Shown in pieces: positions 23,671 through 30,689 of a DNA stretch of 64,000 bases. Location of the stretch: positions 1 to 64,000 of the IMG/VR virus record IMGVR_UViG_3300009702_000017; one strand, given 5' to 3'. The notes under the pieces are model-generated. The model was given only the letters and a program-made list of their open reading frames with translations. It was not told the origin of the DNA and searched no databases. This DNA comes from a virus. The position numbers and the translations under genes were made by a program. Position 1 is the stretch's first letter. Each line of letters opens with the position of its first letter.

Positions 23671-26229
23671 TTACCTACCGTTCGGGTTACGTGAAGAGAT
23701 TGGGTGGCCTTCCTGCGACATTATCATTCCATCTCGTACCTGCACCCACGAAACAGTGCCGTCCGAATGCTCTACTTTGATCTGCCCAACCTTCCTAGTA
23801 CCACCTGGGCCCGCATCCTTCACGCTTCCCACTGGTAGATTCAAGTGATGGTGCGCTGGCGCTCCTGGCATCGGCAGATTACCAATACCTGACTTATCGA
23901 GACCTTGTTCTGACGAGTGAGAATGTACATCATACTTCCCTGGCTCAACAATATGCTCTCGTTCCTCCCTGAAGGGGTTTGAGCCAGCCCCCGAGGCATT
24001 CCCATACATGTGCGGAATGCTCACAATACTAGACTGAGGAATCCAAGCGCCAAGGAACTCCGACTTACTATCTGGATCCCAAAAGTTCTCGTTAACGTAC
24101 TTGCTATCGGGGGACCATGAGCTACGGCTTGGAATCGATACCTTTCCAGGAGCGGATTCGAAATCTACATCATATGGGTGTGCCGCTCTCCACATCAAAA
24201 ACTCCCGTTCGTTTGTAGTTGGATTCATCCGAACATCAGTGAGCCCATGAAGACGATGCAACCCGCGCTTCAAAAGGTTCTGCTCATCTTCACCATCTTC
24301 ATCCATCCTTGGAATTTCTTCTTTAGCAGATTCACCGTTATGTTGCCAAAACTCAATCTCGGATCTTGGCTCTACGGAACTTGGGGTTGCAGGCGCAAGT
24401 CTCTTCATCGCACCATCAGCCTTGTCCAACGACTCCTCTGACTTTAAGGTGTACTCGTAAGGCCCGTATGCATCGTCATACGCCTCGGGAGGCATACCGG
24501 GCTCCGTACCCTGTCCGATCTTCCTCTTGTTGATTCTCGGTGTTTCCAAGTACTCTAGTCCATGCTTCCTTGCCAATGATTCATGAACTCGTTGTGCCAT
24601 GGAAGAATGGGTGTCGCCAATAACGTACCTTGCACCGTGCTTGTGATAAGCATGAGCGTAAACGGCCTCGTATAGCGGATTCCCGAGACCCTTACCATGA
24701 AGGGCTGGGGGGAGCTGTACATAGTCTACAGACAGACTTGGCGCATCATCTTCTGCATCATCATCAAGGTAAGCACTCAAGTTATGGTATGGGTCGATGG
24801 CCATATCCTTGAAATACAAATTGCTTCTAAGTCCATGTCCATCGTCACTAACATACAGCTTGTAGCCTTCCGCCCTACGCTCTGGGGGCAATAGATGTGA
24901 GTAGTCGTAGCGCTTATTTCTTCGACCTGGGTAAGCTCCATCAATCTTTCCCGCTGGAATATCTGCGATAGCCATTTTTTCAAGTGACTCTTCTGACTTC
25001 TGAAACCGTGTGAACGCTTCTGTTACGAACTTGTGAGTACGGTAGTAATCGGGATCCTCTTTCAGATGCGCCCAAGCAATCTTGCCAGTCTTGAGGGGAT
25101 CAAAGTTGGCGATATTGGTCTGTGGATCCTCGCTATGCTCTACCTCAACCGCCATTCCAAGATGAAAGTCGTTGAGAGTGAACTGCTCATTATCGAAGTC
25201 AATACCGAGGGCTCTAGCTGTCTCGTCAGCCTCTTTCGAAGACACACCGTCCCTAAGGTTCACTGCATTGTCATGGACCTGTGCAGGTTGTCCACCAAAC
25301 TCGCCATTCTCCTCTTGAGGCGCACCAGTAGGATCGCCTGCACCCTCAACAGGATCTCCCATGTCCGCCTTATCAAGTGGCTCTGGAACTGACCCTAGCG
25401 ATCCTTCAACACGCTCAATGCGAAACTTACCGGACTCTGAAGCCCGACCCCTTTCCCTGGAATGTTTCTTGAGGGAGCGTGCCATGTCAATGACCGAATG
25501 AGTCATCATCATAAGCGTATTGTAAGCATCCGGGTCTGTCTGCTTTAGCTGCCCTAGCTGGGGGGCCTTTGCTTTGATCTGCTTCAACGCATCTACGACA
25601 CGTTGCTTGGCCATCTCAAGCGTCTGGTCATCTACGGCTGTGTTGGTCGCCTCCTTCTCATGCGTGGCCTGCGCAAGCTCGTGTAGCCGGTCATGGAAGT
25701 CCTTCGCCGCATCACCATGGTCTTCAGGTCGTTCGTCTTCTGACTTTCCAATGGGATCATCCGTAAAGGCTTTTTGCTCGGGAAGTTCCTTTAGATACTC
25801 ATCTCCGATCTTGTCTAGCTCGCCCTGACTCTTGTACTTCTCCTGGGCGCGTTGATACTCTTCGGCTGCCTCGTCGGTCCACAGAACGATGCGATTGCCA
25901 CCCCGTAGCTTGGCGACCATAAGGGCTTTGTCCCCTTCGGAGAGCTTGTAGCCAATGCCTACAGACAGGGTAGCGCCTACAGCCTTCTGGTACTTGCGCT
26001 GGACCTCTGGTAGATTTGCCACTTTGGCAGCAGGTACTCGCACCCGGGCTTCATCTCCCCCATAGGAGATCACCGTACCTCCAGATGAACGAACCCAATC
26101 GGCCACCACCTCATTGCCATGCTCGATTGCACGGCTGATTCGACGCAGCCCAGCTTCATCGTCGTTATGAGCAGCCCGCCCCACACGACTACCGATTTTA
26201 TCGCCGTCCACCGCTACATATAGGTCCAT
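23671..26229 (-). CDS. Virion polyprotein: mCpol-like cyclase, GNAT and ADP-ribosyltransferase domains
   Basis: Residues 1-125 carry VAVDGDKIGSRVG and SYGGDEARV, the paired Asp/GGDE pattern of minimal CRISPR-polymerase-like (mCpol) and GGDEF nucleotidyl cyclases. A helical linker follows. Near 500-530, LPPALHGKGLGNPLYEAVYA is the acetyl-CoA loop of a GNAT acetyltransferase. Residues 675-765 look like an R-S-E class ADP-ribosyltransferase: LMWRAAHP, RSSWSPDSKYV and EREHIVEPGKY (the ExE pair). The domains are separated by IGKSEDE, RFQKSEESLEK and TLKSEESLDKA. It lies among head and neck genes, so it is probably packaged. A motif B variant precedes the ATG. Confidence 0.75.
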   Translation of the reverse strand: MDLYVAVDGDKIGSRVGRAAHNDDEAGLRRISRAIEHGNEVVADWVRSSGGTVISYGGDEARVRVPAAKVANLPEVQRKYQKAVGATLSVGIGYKLSEGDKALMVAKLRGGNRIVLWTDEAAEEYQRAQEKYKSQGELDKIGDEYLKELPEQKAFTDDPIGKSEDERPEDHGDAAKDFHDRLHELAQATHEKEATNTAVDDQTLEMAKQRVVDALKQIKAKAPQLGQLKQTDPDAYNTLMMMTHSVIDMARSLKKHSRERGRASESGKFRIERVEGSLGSVPEPLDKADMGDPVEGAGDPTGAPQEENGEFGGQPAQVHDNAVNLRDGVSSKEADETARALGIDFDNEQFTLNDFHLGMAVEVEHSEDPQTNIANFDPLKTGKIAWAHLKEDPDYYRTHKFVTEAFTRFQKSEESLEKMAIADIPAGKIDGAYPGRRNKRYDYSHLLPPERRAEGYKLYVSDDGHGLRSNLYFKDMAIDPYHNLSAYLDDDAEDDAPSLSVDYVQLPPALHGKGLGNPLYEAVYAHAYHKHGARYVIGDTHSSMAQRVHESLARKHGLEYLETPRINKRKIGQGTEPGMPPEAYDDAYGPYEYTLKSEESLDKADGAMKRLAPATPSSVEPRSEIEFWQHNGESAKEEIPRMDEDGEDEQNLLKRGLHRLHGLTDVRMNPTTNEREFLMWRAAHPYDVDFESAPGKVSIPSRSSWSPDSKYVNENFWDPDSKSEFLGAWIPQSSIVSIPHMYGNASGAGSNPFREEREHIVEPGKYDVHSHSSEQGLDKSGIGNLPMPGAPAHHHLNLPVGSVKDAGPGGTRKVGQIKVEHSDGTVSWVQVRDGMIMSQEGHPISSRNPNGR

Positions 26230-26231
26230 GC

Positions 26232-26243
26232 CTCAAAGATTGC
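26232..26243 (-). promoter_or_regulatory. Motif B variant before polyprotein gene
   Basis: The minus strand reads GCAATCTTTGAG, three bases before ATG 26229; a transcript from here would have almost no leader. Confidence 0.4.
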
Positions 26244-26263
26244 TGCGTAGGCTTGAAAAAGCG

Positions 26264-26280
26264 GTTTCTGTGCTGTATCT
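26264..26280 (+). promoter_or_regulatory. Motif A-like promoter
   Basis: GTTTCTGTGCTGTATCTG matches motif A with one extra base before GCTGTAT. TTGAAA at 26253-26258 is 17 bases upstream of TATCTG, so it may also be read by sigma70. It points at the gene starting at 26297. Confidence 0.45.
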
Positions 26281-26296
26281 GTATCTTGAGGGAACT

Positions 26297-26509
26297 ATGA
26301 CTACCATGCACGTCGTCCCCAAGACCCTAGACCTCCTGACGATCCAGCGGACCAATGACACGGATCTGTACCCCTATTGTGGCGAACAGCTCGAAACCGA
26401 GGACCTGTTGTTGCAGGATGGATTGATCACGAAGATCCCACTTTACATGGGTGGGATTACACTGCGCGCCTATGGATTCACAATCACCCCAAGGGTCGGG
26501 ATTTGCTGA
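26297..26509 (+). CDS. Hypothetical protein, 70 aa
   Basis: ATG 26297 follows TTGAGGGAACT. The protein reads MTTMHVVPKTLDLLTIQRTN and later beta strands (ITKIPLYMGGITLRAYGF). No family is recognised. It is the first of the rightward early-type genes. Confidence 0.5.
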   Translation: MTTMHVVPKTLDLLTIQRTNDTDLYPYCGEQLETEDLLLQDGLITKIPLYMGGITLRAYGFTITPRVGIC

Positions 26510-26572
26510 AGAAGTGGCTCAGGATGCTCATAAACGACATCAAATCTACTTGACCCGTTTGTTTTGAACACT

Positions 26573-26590
26573 AATCTAGCTGTATACATA
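26573..26590 (+). promoter_or_regulatory. Motif A promoter
   Basis: AATCTAGCTGTATACATA keeps the GCTGTATAC core of motif A, about 25 bases before the gene starting at 26612. Confidence 0.5.
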
Positions 26591-26611
26591 TTGATGAGAA
26601 AGGTTAGAGAC

Positions 26612-26776
26612 ATGGCCACGCGAATCAAGAACTGGATAGATTGTCTACTCACCGGACATACGTACCGGATACACTTTTTCCACGGATCCATGGCGAGAAC
26701 CCCCCGCAAGCTCAACGCCTACTACGTCTGCGAGCATTGTGGACGCACAGAAGGTGTTGACAACCGTCTCAAGTAG
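26612..26776 (+). CDS. Small protein with CxxC, 54 aa
   Basis: ATG 26612 follows AAAGGTTAGAGAC. The protein is basic (RIKNWIDCLLTGHTYRIHFF) and ends with YVCEHCGRTEG, a single Cys pair like half a zinc ribbon. The next promoter lies inside its 3' end. No family is recognised. Confidence 0.5.
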   Translation: MATRIKNWIDCLLTGHTYRIHFFHGSMARTPRKLNAYYVCEHCGRTEGVDNRLK

Positions 26777-26785
26777 TATTATGGT
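26757..26785 (+). promoter_or_regulatory. Sigma70-like promoter
   Basis: TTGACA at 26757-26762 and TATGGT at 26780-26785 are separated by 17 bases. The gene start follows eight bases downstream. Confidence 0.65.
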
Positions 26786-26792
26786 ACAGACA

Positions 26793-26951
26793 ATGGCACG
26801 CGAGAAGGGCCTTGACCCTAACCGTCCTACCAGGGACATGAACATCGCCGCACTCATCAACGGTGCTACGAAGAGCGGCGTCCACAAGGATCGTCGCAAG
26901 GAAGCTAACCGGCGTGCTTGCCGAGGCCGGTGGCATGACAACTATCGGTAA
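26793..26951 (+). CDS. Small basic protein, 52 aa
   Basis: A very basic protein (MAREKGLDPNRPTRDMNIAA, then SGVHKDRRKEANRR). The start lies directly after the TATGGT box, so the transcript would be leaderless or initiate at a nearby base; no ribosome site is seen. Likely nucleic-acid binding by charge only. Confidence 0.5.
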   Translation: MAREKGLDPNRPTRDMNIAALINGATKSGVHKDRRKEANRRACRGRWHDNYR

Positions 26952-26971
26952 ACTCAAACCAGGAGAAAAGC

Positions 26972-27358
26972 ATGCGAATTTCGCGAGAAGAGACCAAGAA
27001 GCGTGAAGCAATCGTCCGTAACCTGTTCCGGGATAACCCGGCCCTGAGTGGCCCCGCTGCCAATCAGGCCCTCTACGAGACAGTGGGGGCGAAGATGAAC
27101 ACGAGGCGGTTGTACGAGCTGCGGACGGAGGTCCGCAAGGACTTGGCTCTGGCCAGTGTCAAGGGGCAGGACATCCCCTTCGATGCCCCCGAGACCCCTG
27201 TGACGAAGACCAACGAGACCCCTGTGACGGAGACCGCTGGTCCCGTGGCGGCTGCCGCTGCCGGTGTCACCGGCCTGGGTGCTCCCGCTGCCAGTGTGGA
27301 CGACGACGAGGAGATCCCTCAGCTGAGCCTGCCTGTGCGCGAGGCTGGCCGACTCTGA
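26972..27358 (+). CDS. HTH-like N-terminal domain protein (in-frame TGA)
   Basis: AACCAGGAGAAAAGC precedes the ATG. Residues 1-60 are helical and basic (SREETKKREAIVRNLFRDNP, then ALYETVGAKMNTRRLYELRT) and are similar in layout to the N-terminus of the protein at 50858. It is a candidate DNA-binding domain. The rest is Ala/Pro/Thr-rich. After the TGA at 27356 the same frame reads TAIEAAQHARAKLETILSIE to a TAG at 27422, a natural coiled-coil end, so the TGA may be a mutation (CGA to TGA) or a readthrough site. Confidence 0.6.
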   Translation: MRISREETKKREAIVRNLFRDNPALSGPAANQALYETVGAKMNTRRLYELRTEVRKDLALASVKGQDIPFDAPETPVTKTNETPVTETAGPVAAAAAGVTGLGAPAASVDDDEEIPQLSLPVREAGRL

Positions 27359-27450
27359 ACCGCCATCGAGGCCGCCCAGCATGCCCGGGCCAAGCTGGAG
27401 ACCATTCTGTCCATCGAGTTCTAGTAGTTAGACCGGTGGGGGCCGGGCCG

Positions 27451-27493
27451 GAACCGGGGACTGGGCTCATTCGGCCCTTTCCCCGGTTTTTCT
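27451..27493 (+). terminator. Rho-independent terminator
   Basis: AACCGGGGA (27452-27460) pairs with TCCCCGGTT (27480-27488), enclosing a GGGC/GCCC inner stem, and is followed by TTTTTCT. It ends the 26.3-27.4 kb rightward unit. Confidence 0.8.
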
Positions 27494-27494
27494 A

Positions 27495-27523
27495 TTGACA
27501 CCACGTTTACTTTGATGTAGGAT
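27495..27523 (+). promoter_or_regulatory. Sigma70-like promoter of the tRNA unit
   Basis: TTGACA (27495-27500), a 17-base spacer and TAGGAT (27518-27523) lie directly after the terminator and before two tiny ORFs and the tRNA genes. Confidence 0.7.
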
Positions 27524-27529
27524 GCTCCC

Positions 27530-27592
27530 ATGTTTGAGATCACTCCACCAGAAAGCACCCTAAGCCTGGACCTGCTGTCGGAGCGGCAATGA
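27530..27592 (+). CDS. Leader-like peptide, 20 aa
   Basis: A 20-residue ORF (MFEITPPESTLSLDLLSERQ) starts right after the promoter, and its stop overlaps the next tiny ORF (ATGA). No ribosome site is visible. It could be a leaderless peptide or chance. Confidence 0.3.
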   Translation: MFEITPPESTLSLDLLSERQ

Positions 27593-27684
27593 AGTACCTC
27601 CAGGAGCTTCTGAACAAGCACAAATCTATCTCCAAGCACAGGTTGCTGAATCTTGGGGTTGCATTGGCAGGGAAGTTCAAGTAG
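27589..27684 (+). CDS. Small basic peptide, 31 aa
   Basis: ATG 27589 overlaps the preceding stop and opens a basic amphipathic peptide (MKYLQELLNKHKSISKHRLL). It ends 16 bases before the first tRNA. It resembles the tiny ORF at 29394 in character (a short helix with Leu and Lys). No family is recognised. Confidence 0.35.
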   Translation: MKYLQELLNKHKSISKHRLLNLGVALAGKFK

Positions 27685-27699
27685 AATAGCAGTACCAGT

Positions 27700-27783
27700 G
27701 GCCTTCTGGTGGAATTTGGTAGACACACCTGATTCAAAATCAGGCGCCCCTAGGGCATCCCGGTTCGATCCCGGGGAGGGCCA
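27700..27783 (+). tRNA. tRNA-Leu (anticodon CAA)
   Basis: Acceptor arms GGCCTTC and GAGGGCC pair. The anticodon stem CCTGA/TCAGG holds loop TTCAAAA (anticodon CAA). The T arm is CCCGG-TTCGATC-CCGGG. A long variable arm is present, as expected for Leu. CCA is not encoded. Confidence 0.9.
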
Positions 27784-27784
27784 A

Positions 27785-27862
27785 TCCCCTGTAGCAGAAT
27801 TGGCATATGCGCTGGACTTAAAATCCGGGTCATTGTGGGTTCGAATCCCATCAGGGGTACCA
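27785..27862 (+). tRNA. tRNA-Leu-like (anticodon UAA) with short variable loop
   Basis: The acceptor TCCCCTG pairs with CAGGGGT except for a U-U mismatch at the first position. The anticodon stem CTGGA/TCCGG holds loop CTTAAAA, anticodon UAA, reading UUA. The T arm is GTGGG-TTCGAAT-CCCAT, and CCA is encoded. The variable loop is only about six bases, whereas Leu tRNAs normally have a long variable arm, so its charging is uncertain. It starts two bases after the first tRNA. Confidence 0.75.
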
Positions 27863-27872
27863 ATCGAATAAC

Positions 27873-27957
27873 GGGAGCGTGGCGAAACTTGGTAGACGCA
27901 CCAGACTTAGGATCTGGTGGCCGAAAGGTCGTGGGGGTTCGAGCCCCCCCGCTCCTA
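27873..27957 (+). tRNA. tRNA-Leu (anticodon UAG)
   Basis: Acceptor arms GGGAGCG and CGCTCCT pair (one G-U). The anticodon stem CCAGA/TCTGG holds loop CTTAGGA (anticodon UAG). A long variable arm follows (GGCCGAAAGGTC). The T arm is GGGGG-TTCGAGC-CCCCC. CCA is not encoded. Confidence 0.9.
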
Positions 27958-27979
27958 CTCACAAACACAGGAGAGAGCA

Positions 27980-28213
27980 ATGAAGGGTACAGTGATCATT
28001 AACAGAGGCTCAGACGAAAAATCCATATGCGTGTTCGCAGGGATGGACCATATTGGCAAGCAGCGAATCCATAGGGTGTTCACGTTCCACCAAGAGGATG
28101 AATACCCGATCGAACAGTTCGTTCCAGGCGCCATCGCTCCATATCCAGAGTGGGAATTCCATCTCAATGACTTTCACAACCCCATCGTAGAAGTCGCAAT
28201 GGGAACACAGTGA
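27980..28213 (+). CDS. Hypothetical protein, 77 aa
   Basis: ATG 27980 follows AGGAGAGAGCA. The protein is beta-rich at first (MKGTVIINRGSDEKSICVFA) with a Pro/Tyr/Trp-rich end (YPEWEFHLNDFHNPIVEVAM). It lies directly downstream of the tRNA cluster. No family is recognised. Confidence 0.6.
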   Translation: MKGTVIINRGSDEKSICVFAGMDHIGKQRIHRVFTFHQEDEYPIEQFVPGAIAPYPEWEFHLNDFHNPIVEVAMGTQ

Positions 28214-28296
28214 CCTATCGAGTAGGTGCCTGGAAGTGGGTAGATTTCAATAGTGAAGAGGGCTGGAAGTACCGGGAAGAGAGGGGTATCGAGTGA
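28210..28296 (+). CDS. Tiny ORF, 28 aa
   Basis: A GTG overlapping the previous stop (GTGA) opens VTYRVGAWKWVDFNSEEGWK, ending shortly before the pentapeptide gene. The coupling and Trp-rich sequence suggest it may be translated. No family is recognised. Confidence 0.3.
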   Translation: MTYRVGAWKWVDFNSEEGWKYREERGIE

Positions 28297-28312
28297 TGAA
28301 CAAGGAACAAAA

Positions 28313-29353
28313 ATGATTGTCATACACCACATCAACGGAACCGAAATCTATACCAGCCAAGCAACTACTAACGTCAAGAAGGCTCTTGAGGAGGGAGTCA
28401 AGAAGGGAGTTCCTTTCGAGGGTGCCAATCTGGAAGGTACCTATCTGGCTGGTGCCAATCTGACTGATGCCAATCTGACTAATGCCAATCTGGCCAGTGC
28501 CAATCTGGTTGGTGCCAATCTGACTGGTGCCGATCTGACTGGTGCCGATCTGAAGTATGCCAATCTGGAGGGTGCCTATCTGGCTGGTGCCAATCTGGCC
28601 AGTGCCAATCTGGTTGGTGCCAATCTGAAGAATGTCGATCTGGAAGCTGCCTATCTGAAGGGCACCAATCTGACTGGTGCCGATCTGACTGGTGCCGATC
28701 TGAAGTATGCCAATCTGGAGGGTGCCTATCTGGCTGGTGCCAATCTGGCTAGTGCCAATCTGGAAGGTGCCGATCTGAAGAATGTCAATCTGGCCAGTGT
28801 CGATCTGGCCAGTGCCGATCTGACTGGGGCCTATCTGGTTGGTGCCAATCTGAAGAATGCCAATCTGGAAGCTGCCTATCTGAAGGGTGCCGATCTGAAG
28901 TATGCCAATCTGAAGTATGCCAATCTAAAGGGTGCCGATCTGGATGGTGCCAATCTGAAGGGTATCAATCTGGAAGGTGCCGATCTGATTGGTACCGATC
29001 TGGCCGGCACCAATCTGACTAACGCTATTCTGATTGGTGCCGATCTGGATGGTGCCAATCTGAAGAATGCCAATCTGGCCGGTGCCGATCTGGAAGGTGC
29101 CAATCTGGTCAGTGCCGATCTGACTGGTGCCTATCTGAAGAATGTCGATCTGGGTGGTGCCAATCTGAAGGGGGGCTATCTGGCTGGTGCCTATCTGGCT
29201 GGTGCCTATCTGGCTGGTGCCAATCTGGCTAGTGCCAATCTGGAAGGTGCCGATCTGAAGGGCGCCGATCTGACTGGTGCCAATCTGAAGAATGCCAATC
29301 TGACTGGTGCCGATCTGAAGAATGCCAATCTGGAAGGGTGCCTGCCTGCTTGA
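28313..29353 (+). CDS. Pentapeptide-repeat protein
   Basis: This 346-residue protein starts at ATG 28313 (AAGGAAC upstream), not at the earlier ATG of the open frame. After a leader like that of the paralogue at 1-498 ([15 protein letters not shown]) it has about 60 continuous A(N/D)LxG-type pentapeptides. They predict a long right-handed quadrilateral beta-helix of about 15 coils. Gyrase-protecting pentapeptide proteins are shorter, so the role (DNA mimicry, virion or host interaction) is open. The DNA itself is a degenerate 15-base repeat (GGTGCCAATCTG units). Confidence 0.9.
   Translation: MIVIHHINGTEIYTSQATTNVKKALEEGVKKGVPFEGANLEGTYLAGANLTDANLTNANLASANLVGANLTGADLTGADLKYANLEGAYLAGANLASANLVGANLKNVDLEAAYLKGTNLTGADLTGADLKYANLEGAYLAGANLASANLEGADLKNVNLASVDLASADLTGAYLVGANLKNANLEAAYLKGADLKYANLKYANLKGADLDGANLKGINLEGADLIGTDLAGTNLTNAILIGADLDGANLKNANLAGADLEGANLVSADLTGAYLKNVDLGGANLKGGYLAGAYLAGAYLAGANLASANLEGADLKGADLTGANLKNANLTGADLKNANLEGCLPA
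28425..29340. repeat. 15-base degenerate tandem repeat
   Basis: About 60 head-to-tail copies of a 15-base unit of the form GGTGCCAATCTGANN encode the pentapeptides. Some 60-90 base blocks recur nearly exactly (for example around 28525 and 28675), indicating block duplication. Confidence 0.8.
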
Positions 29354-29393
29354 CTGATACCTGTCTGGACAGCCACCCGTCCCCTGTGGGAAG

Positions 29394-29468
29394 ATGCCAA
29401 TCAACACCTTGGAGAAGTTGCTGAACATCAAGAGCATTCGTTTAGTTGAATCTGGACTACCGGAATGA
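29394..29468 (+). CDS. Tiny ORF, 24 aa
   Basis: ATG 29394 after GTGGGAAG opens [20 protein letters not shown], ending at the edge of the next promoter. It is short and helical, with no family. Confidence 0.3.
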   Translation: MPINTLEKLLNIKSIRLVESGLPE

Positions 29469-29486
29469 TTTCTCGCTGTATACTAG
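29469..29486 (+). promoter_or_regulatory. Motif A promoter (best plus-strand copy)
   Basis: TTTCTCGCTGTATACTAG, 31 bases before the ATG of the ACP-like gene, with TGTATACT as an extended minus-10-like element. Confidence 0.65.
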
Positions 29487-29517
29487 TTAGAAGACAACCC
29501 CTCTGTAGGAGAACCAT

Positions 29518-29991
29518 ATGAAGAAGACTGGATTGTACATTGCCCTTTTCATAACCGTCGCTGGTATCTTGACGGCACTCACCGTGGCTGCCGGCATTGT
29601 CTGGCGGCCCCTCGCATTCATTGTGCTTGGGCTTACGAGCTTGCCAACTGTGCTGTGGGGTACTAACCAGATTGACACCAAGGTCTTTGGTGCCAACACG
29701 GCAGACCTTCCGACCACCACGCTGTTCCGAGATACCAAGGATCTTGTAGCCAACGCCCGCTTTGACGTGGAGCACACCGTCAAGGACATCGTTGGCGAGA
29801 TTGCTGGCCTACATGCCAGCGAAGTGCACCTAGAGCATACCCTGGCAACCGATCTGAAGCTCGGAGAGAAGGACATCCACGAAGTCCTGTTTACTGTCGA
29901 AGCAGAGCTTCGGGTTGAGGCGACCACCATCGACAAGGCAACCGTGAAGACAGTCGGAGACCTCGTGAACTGGGTAAAGACTCACATCTAA
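29518..29991 (+). CDS. Membrane-anchored acyl-carrier-protein-like protein
   Basis: Two N-terminal hydrophobic helices (residues 5-25 and 30-50) are followed by a cytoplasmic helical region. Residues 95-157 follow the ACP pattern (LEHTLATDLKLGEKDIHEVL, then TVKTVGDLVNWVK). The usual Asp-Ser-Leu, whose Ser carries phosphopantetheine, is replaced by EKDI, so it should not carry an acyl chain. It may mimic ACP or use the fold as a binding module. TGTAGGAG precedes the ATG. A terminator follows. Confidence 0.6.
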   Translation: MKKTGLYIALFITVAGILTALTVAAGIVWRPLAFIVLGLTSLPTVLWGTNQIDTKVFGANTADLPTTTLFRDTKDLVANARFDVEHTVKDIVGEIAGLHASEVHLEHTLATDLKLGEKDIHEVLFTVEAELRVEATTIDKATVKTVGDLVNWVKTHI

Positions 29992-30011
29992 CAACCAAAA
30001 AGGACAAACCC

Positions 30012-30046
30012 ACCCACCTAGAGCATTCATTGTCTAGGTGGGTTTT
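30012..30046 (+). terminator. Rho-independent terminator
   Basis: CCCACCTAGA (30013-30022) and TCTAGGTGGG (30033-30042) form a perfect 10-bp stem with a 10-base loop, followed by TTTT. Confidence 0.85.
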
Positions 30047-30085
30047 CATATCAGGAGAACGCAACGAAGAAGACAGTCTACAGGT

Positions 30086-30340
30086 ATGGGTTACTTCTTG
30101 AAACTCACTGAAAGCTGTGGTGCGTTGGCCCTCCGTTCTTTTTCTGACGGCACCATCGGCGCAGGTGCAGCAAAAAAGATCCTACGTGCTCTACAAAGCA
30201 ACAAGCCCGTCTTCGAGCTTGGAACAGCGGAAGCTACTCGCTTCCTGGATGTGGAACAGACTCGGGCGAAGATCCGTGAGATTCGCCAGAATGCTCCTGA
30301 GCGTCCGCAATTGCAAATGCATCCCCATGATGAGGCTTGA
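30086..30340 (+). CDS. Hypothetical protein, 84 aa
   Basis: Reads MGYFLKLTESCGALALRSFS and a helical C-terminus (EQTRAKIREIRQNAPERPQL). The ribosome site AGGAG at 30053 is too far from ATG 30086, and an in-between frame (KKTVYRYG) also looks coding, so the N-terminus may be shifted. Its last 107 bases overlap the convergent gene at 30234. Confidence 0.45.
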   Translation: MGYFLKLTESCGALALRSFSDGTIGAGAAKKILRALQSNKPVFELGTAEATRFLDVEQTRAKIREIRQNAPERPQLQMHPHDEA

Positions 30341-30689
30341 ACCTATAAAGCTTCATAGGCTCCTCCTCAACGTGATTCATGACCGCTGGTGGTACAGGTC
30401 CATGTGGATCCATCCCAAGTGCCTTGAGATGTAGCTCGTACATGACGTGGTGCTTGCGTGCAGAATCCATGTCCCCCACTGAAAGTGCAGCCTTGTTCCC
30501 CCGATAGTGATGACTCGCGGCTGCGATGCGCTTGTTTCGAACGTAGTCCTCGTAAGCCTTTTCCTCTGCCTTGTCTCGGGGCATCTTGTGCCCAAACTCA
30601 TTCAAGGCAGCGTCACGTTCAAGTCCGTGAATGTGGTCCTGGTCTAGAATATCACGACCAAGCCATTGTCCTGGTACTAGCTTCTTCAT
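30234..30689 (-). CDS. Hypothetical virion-operon protein, 151 aa
   Basis: A helical middle (AEEKAYEDYVRNKRIAAASH, then GNKAALSVGDMDSARKHHVM) and a His/Pro-rich end. The HH-rich helix pattern recurs in small proteins of phage head operons. It overlaps the upstream gene by ATGA and the convergent gene by 107 bases. No known function. Confidence 0.5.
   Translation of the reverse strand: MKKLVPGQWLGRDILDQDHIHGLERDAALNEFGHKMPRDKAEEKAYEDYVRNKRIAAASHHYRGNKAALSVGDMDSARKHHVMYELHLKALGMDPHGPVPPAVMNHVEEEPMKLYRFKPHHGDAFAIADAQEHSGESHGSSPESVPHPGSE

Noticed and set aside
28425-29340. CRISPR array
   Set aside because: The repeats are 15 bases, contiguous without spacers, and encode pentapeptides in one open frame.
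28876-29437. Minus-strand ORFs across the pentapeptide gene
   Set aside because: Repetitive antisense shadows of the 15-base repeat.
30038-30086. Earlier start for the gene at 30086
   Set aside because: The GTG/ATG candidates upstream lie within the terminator stem of the previous gene.
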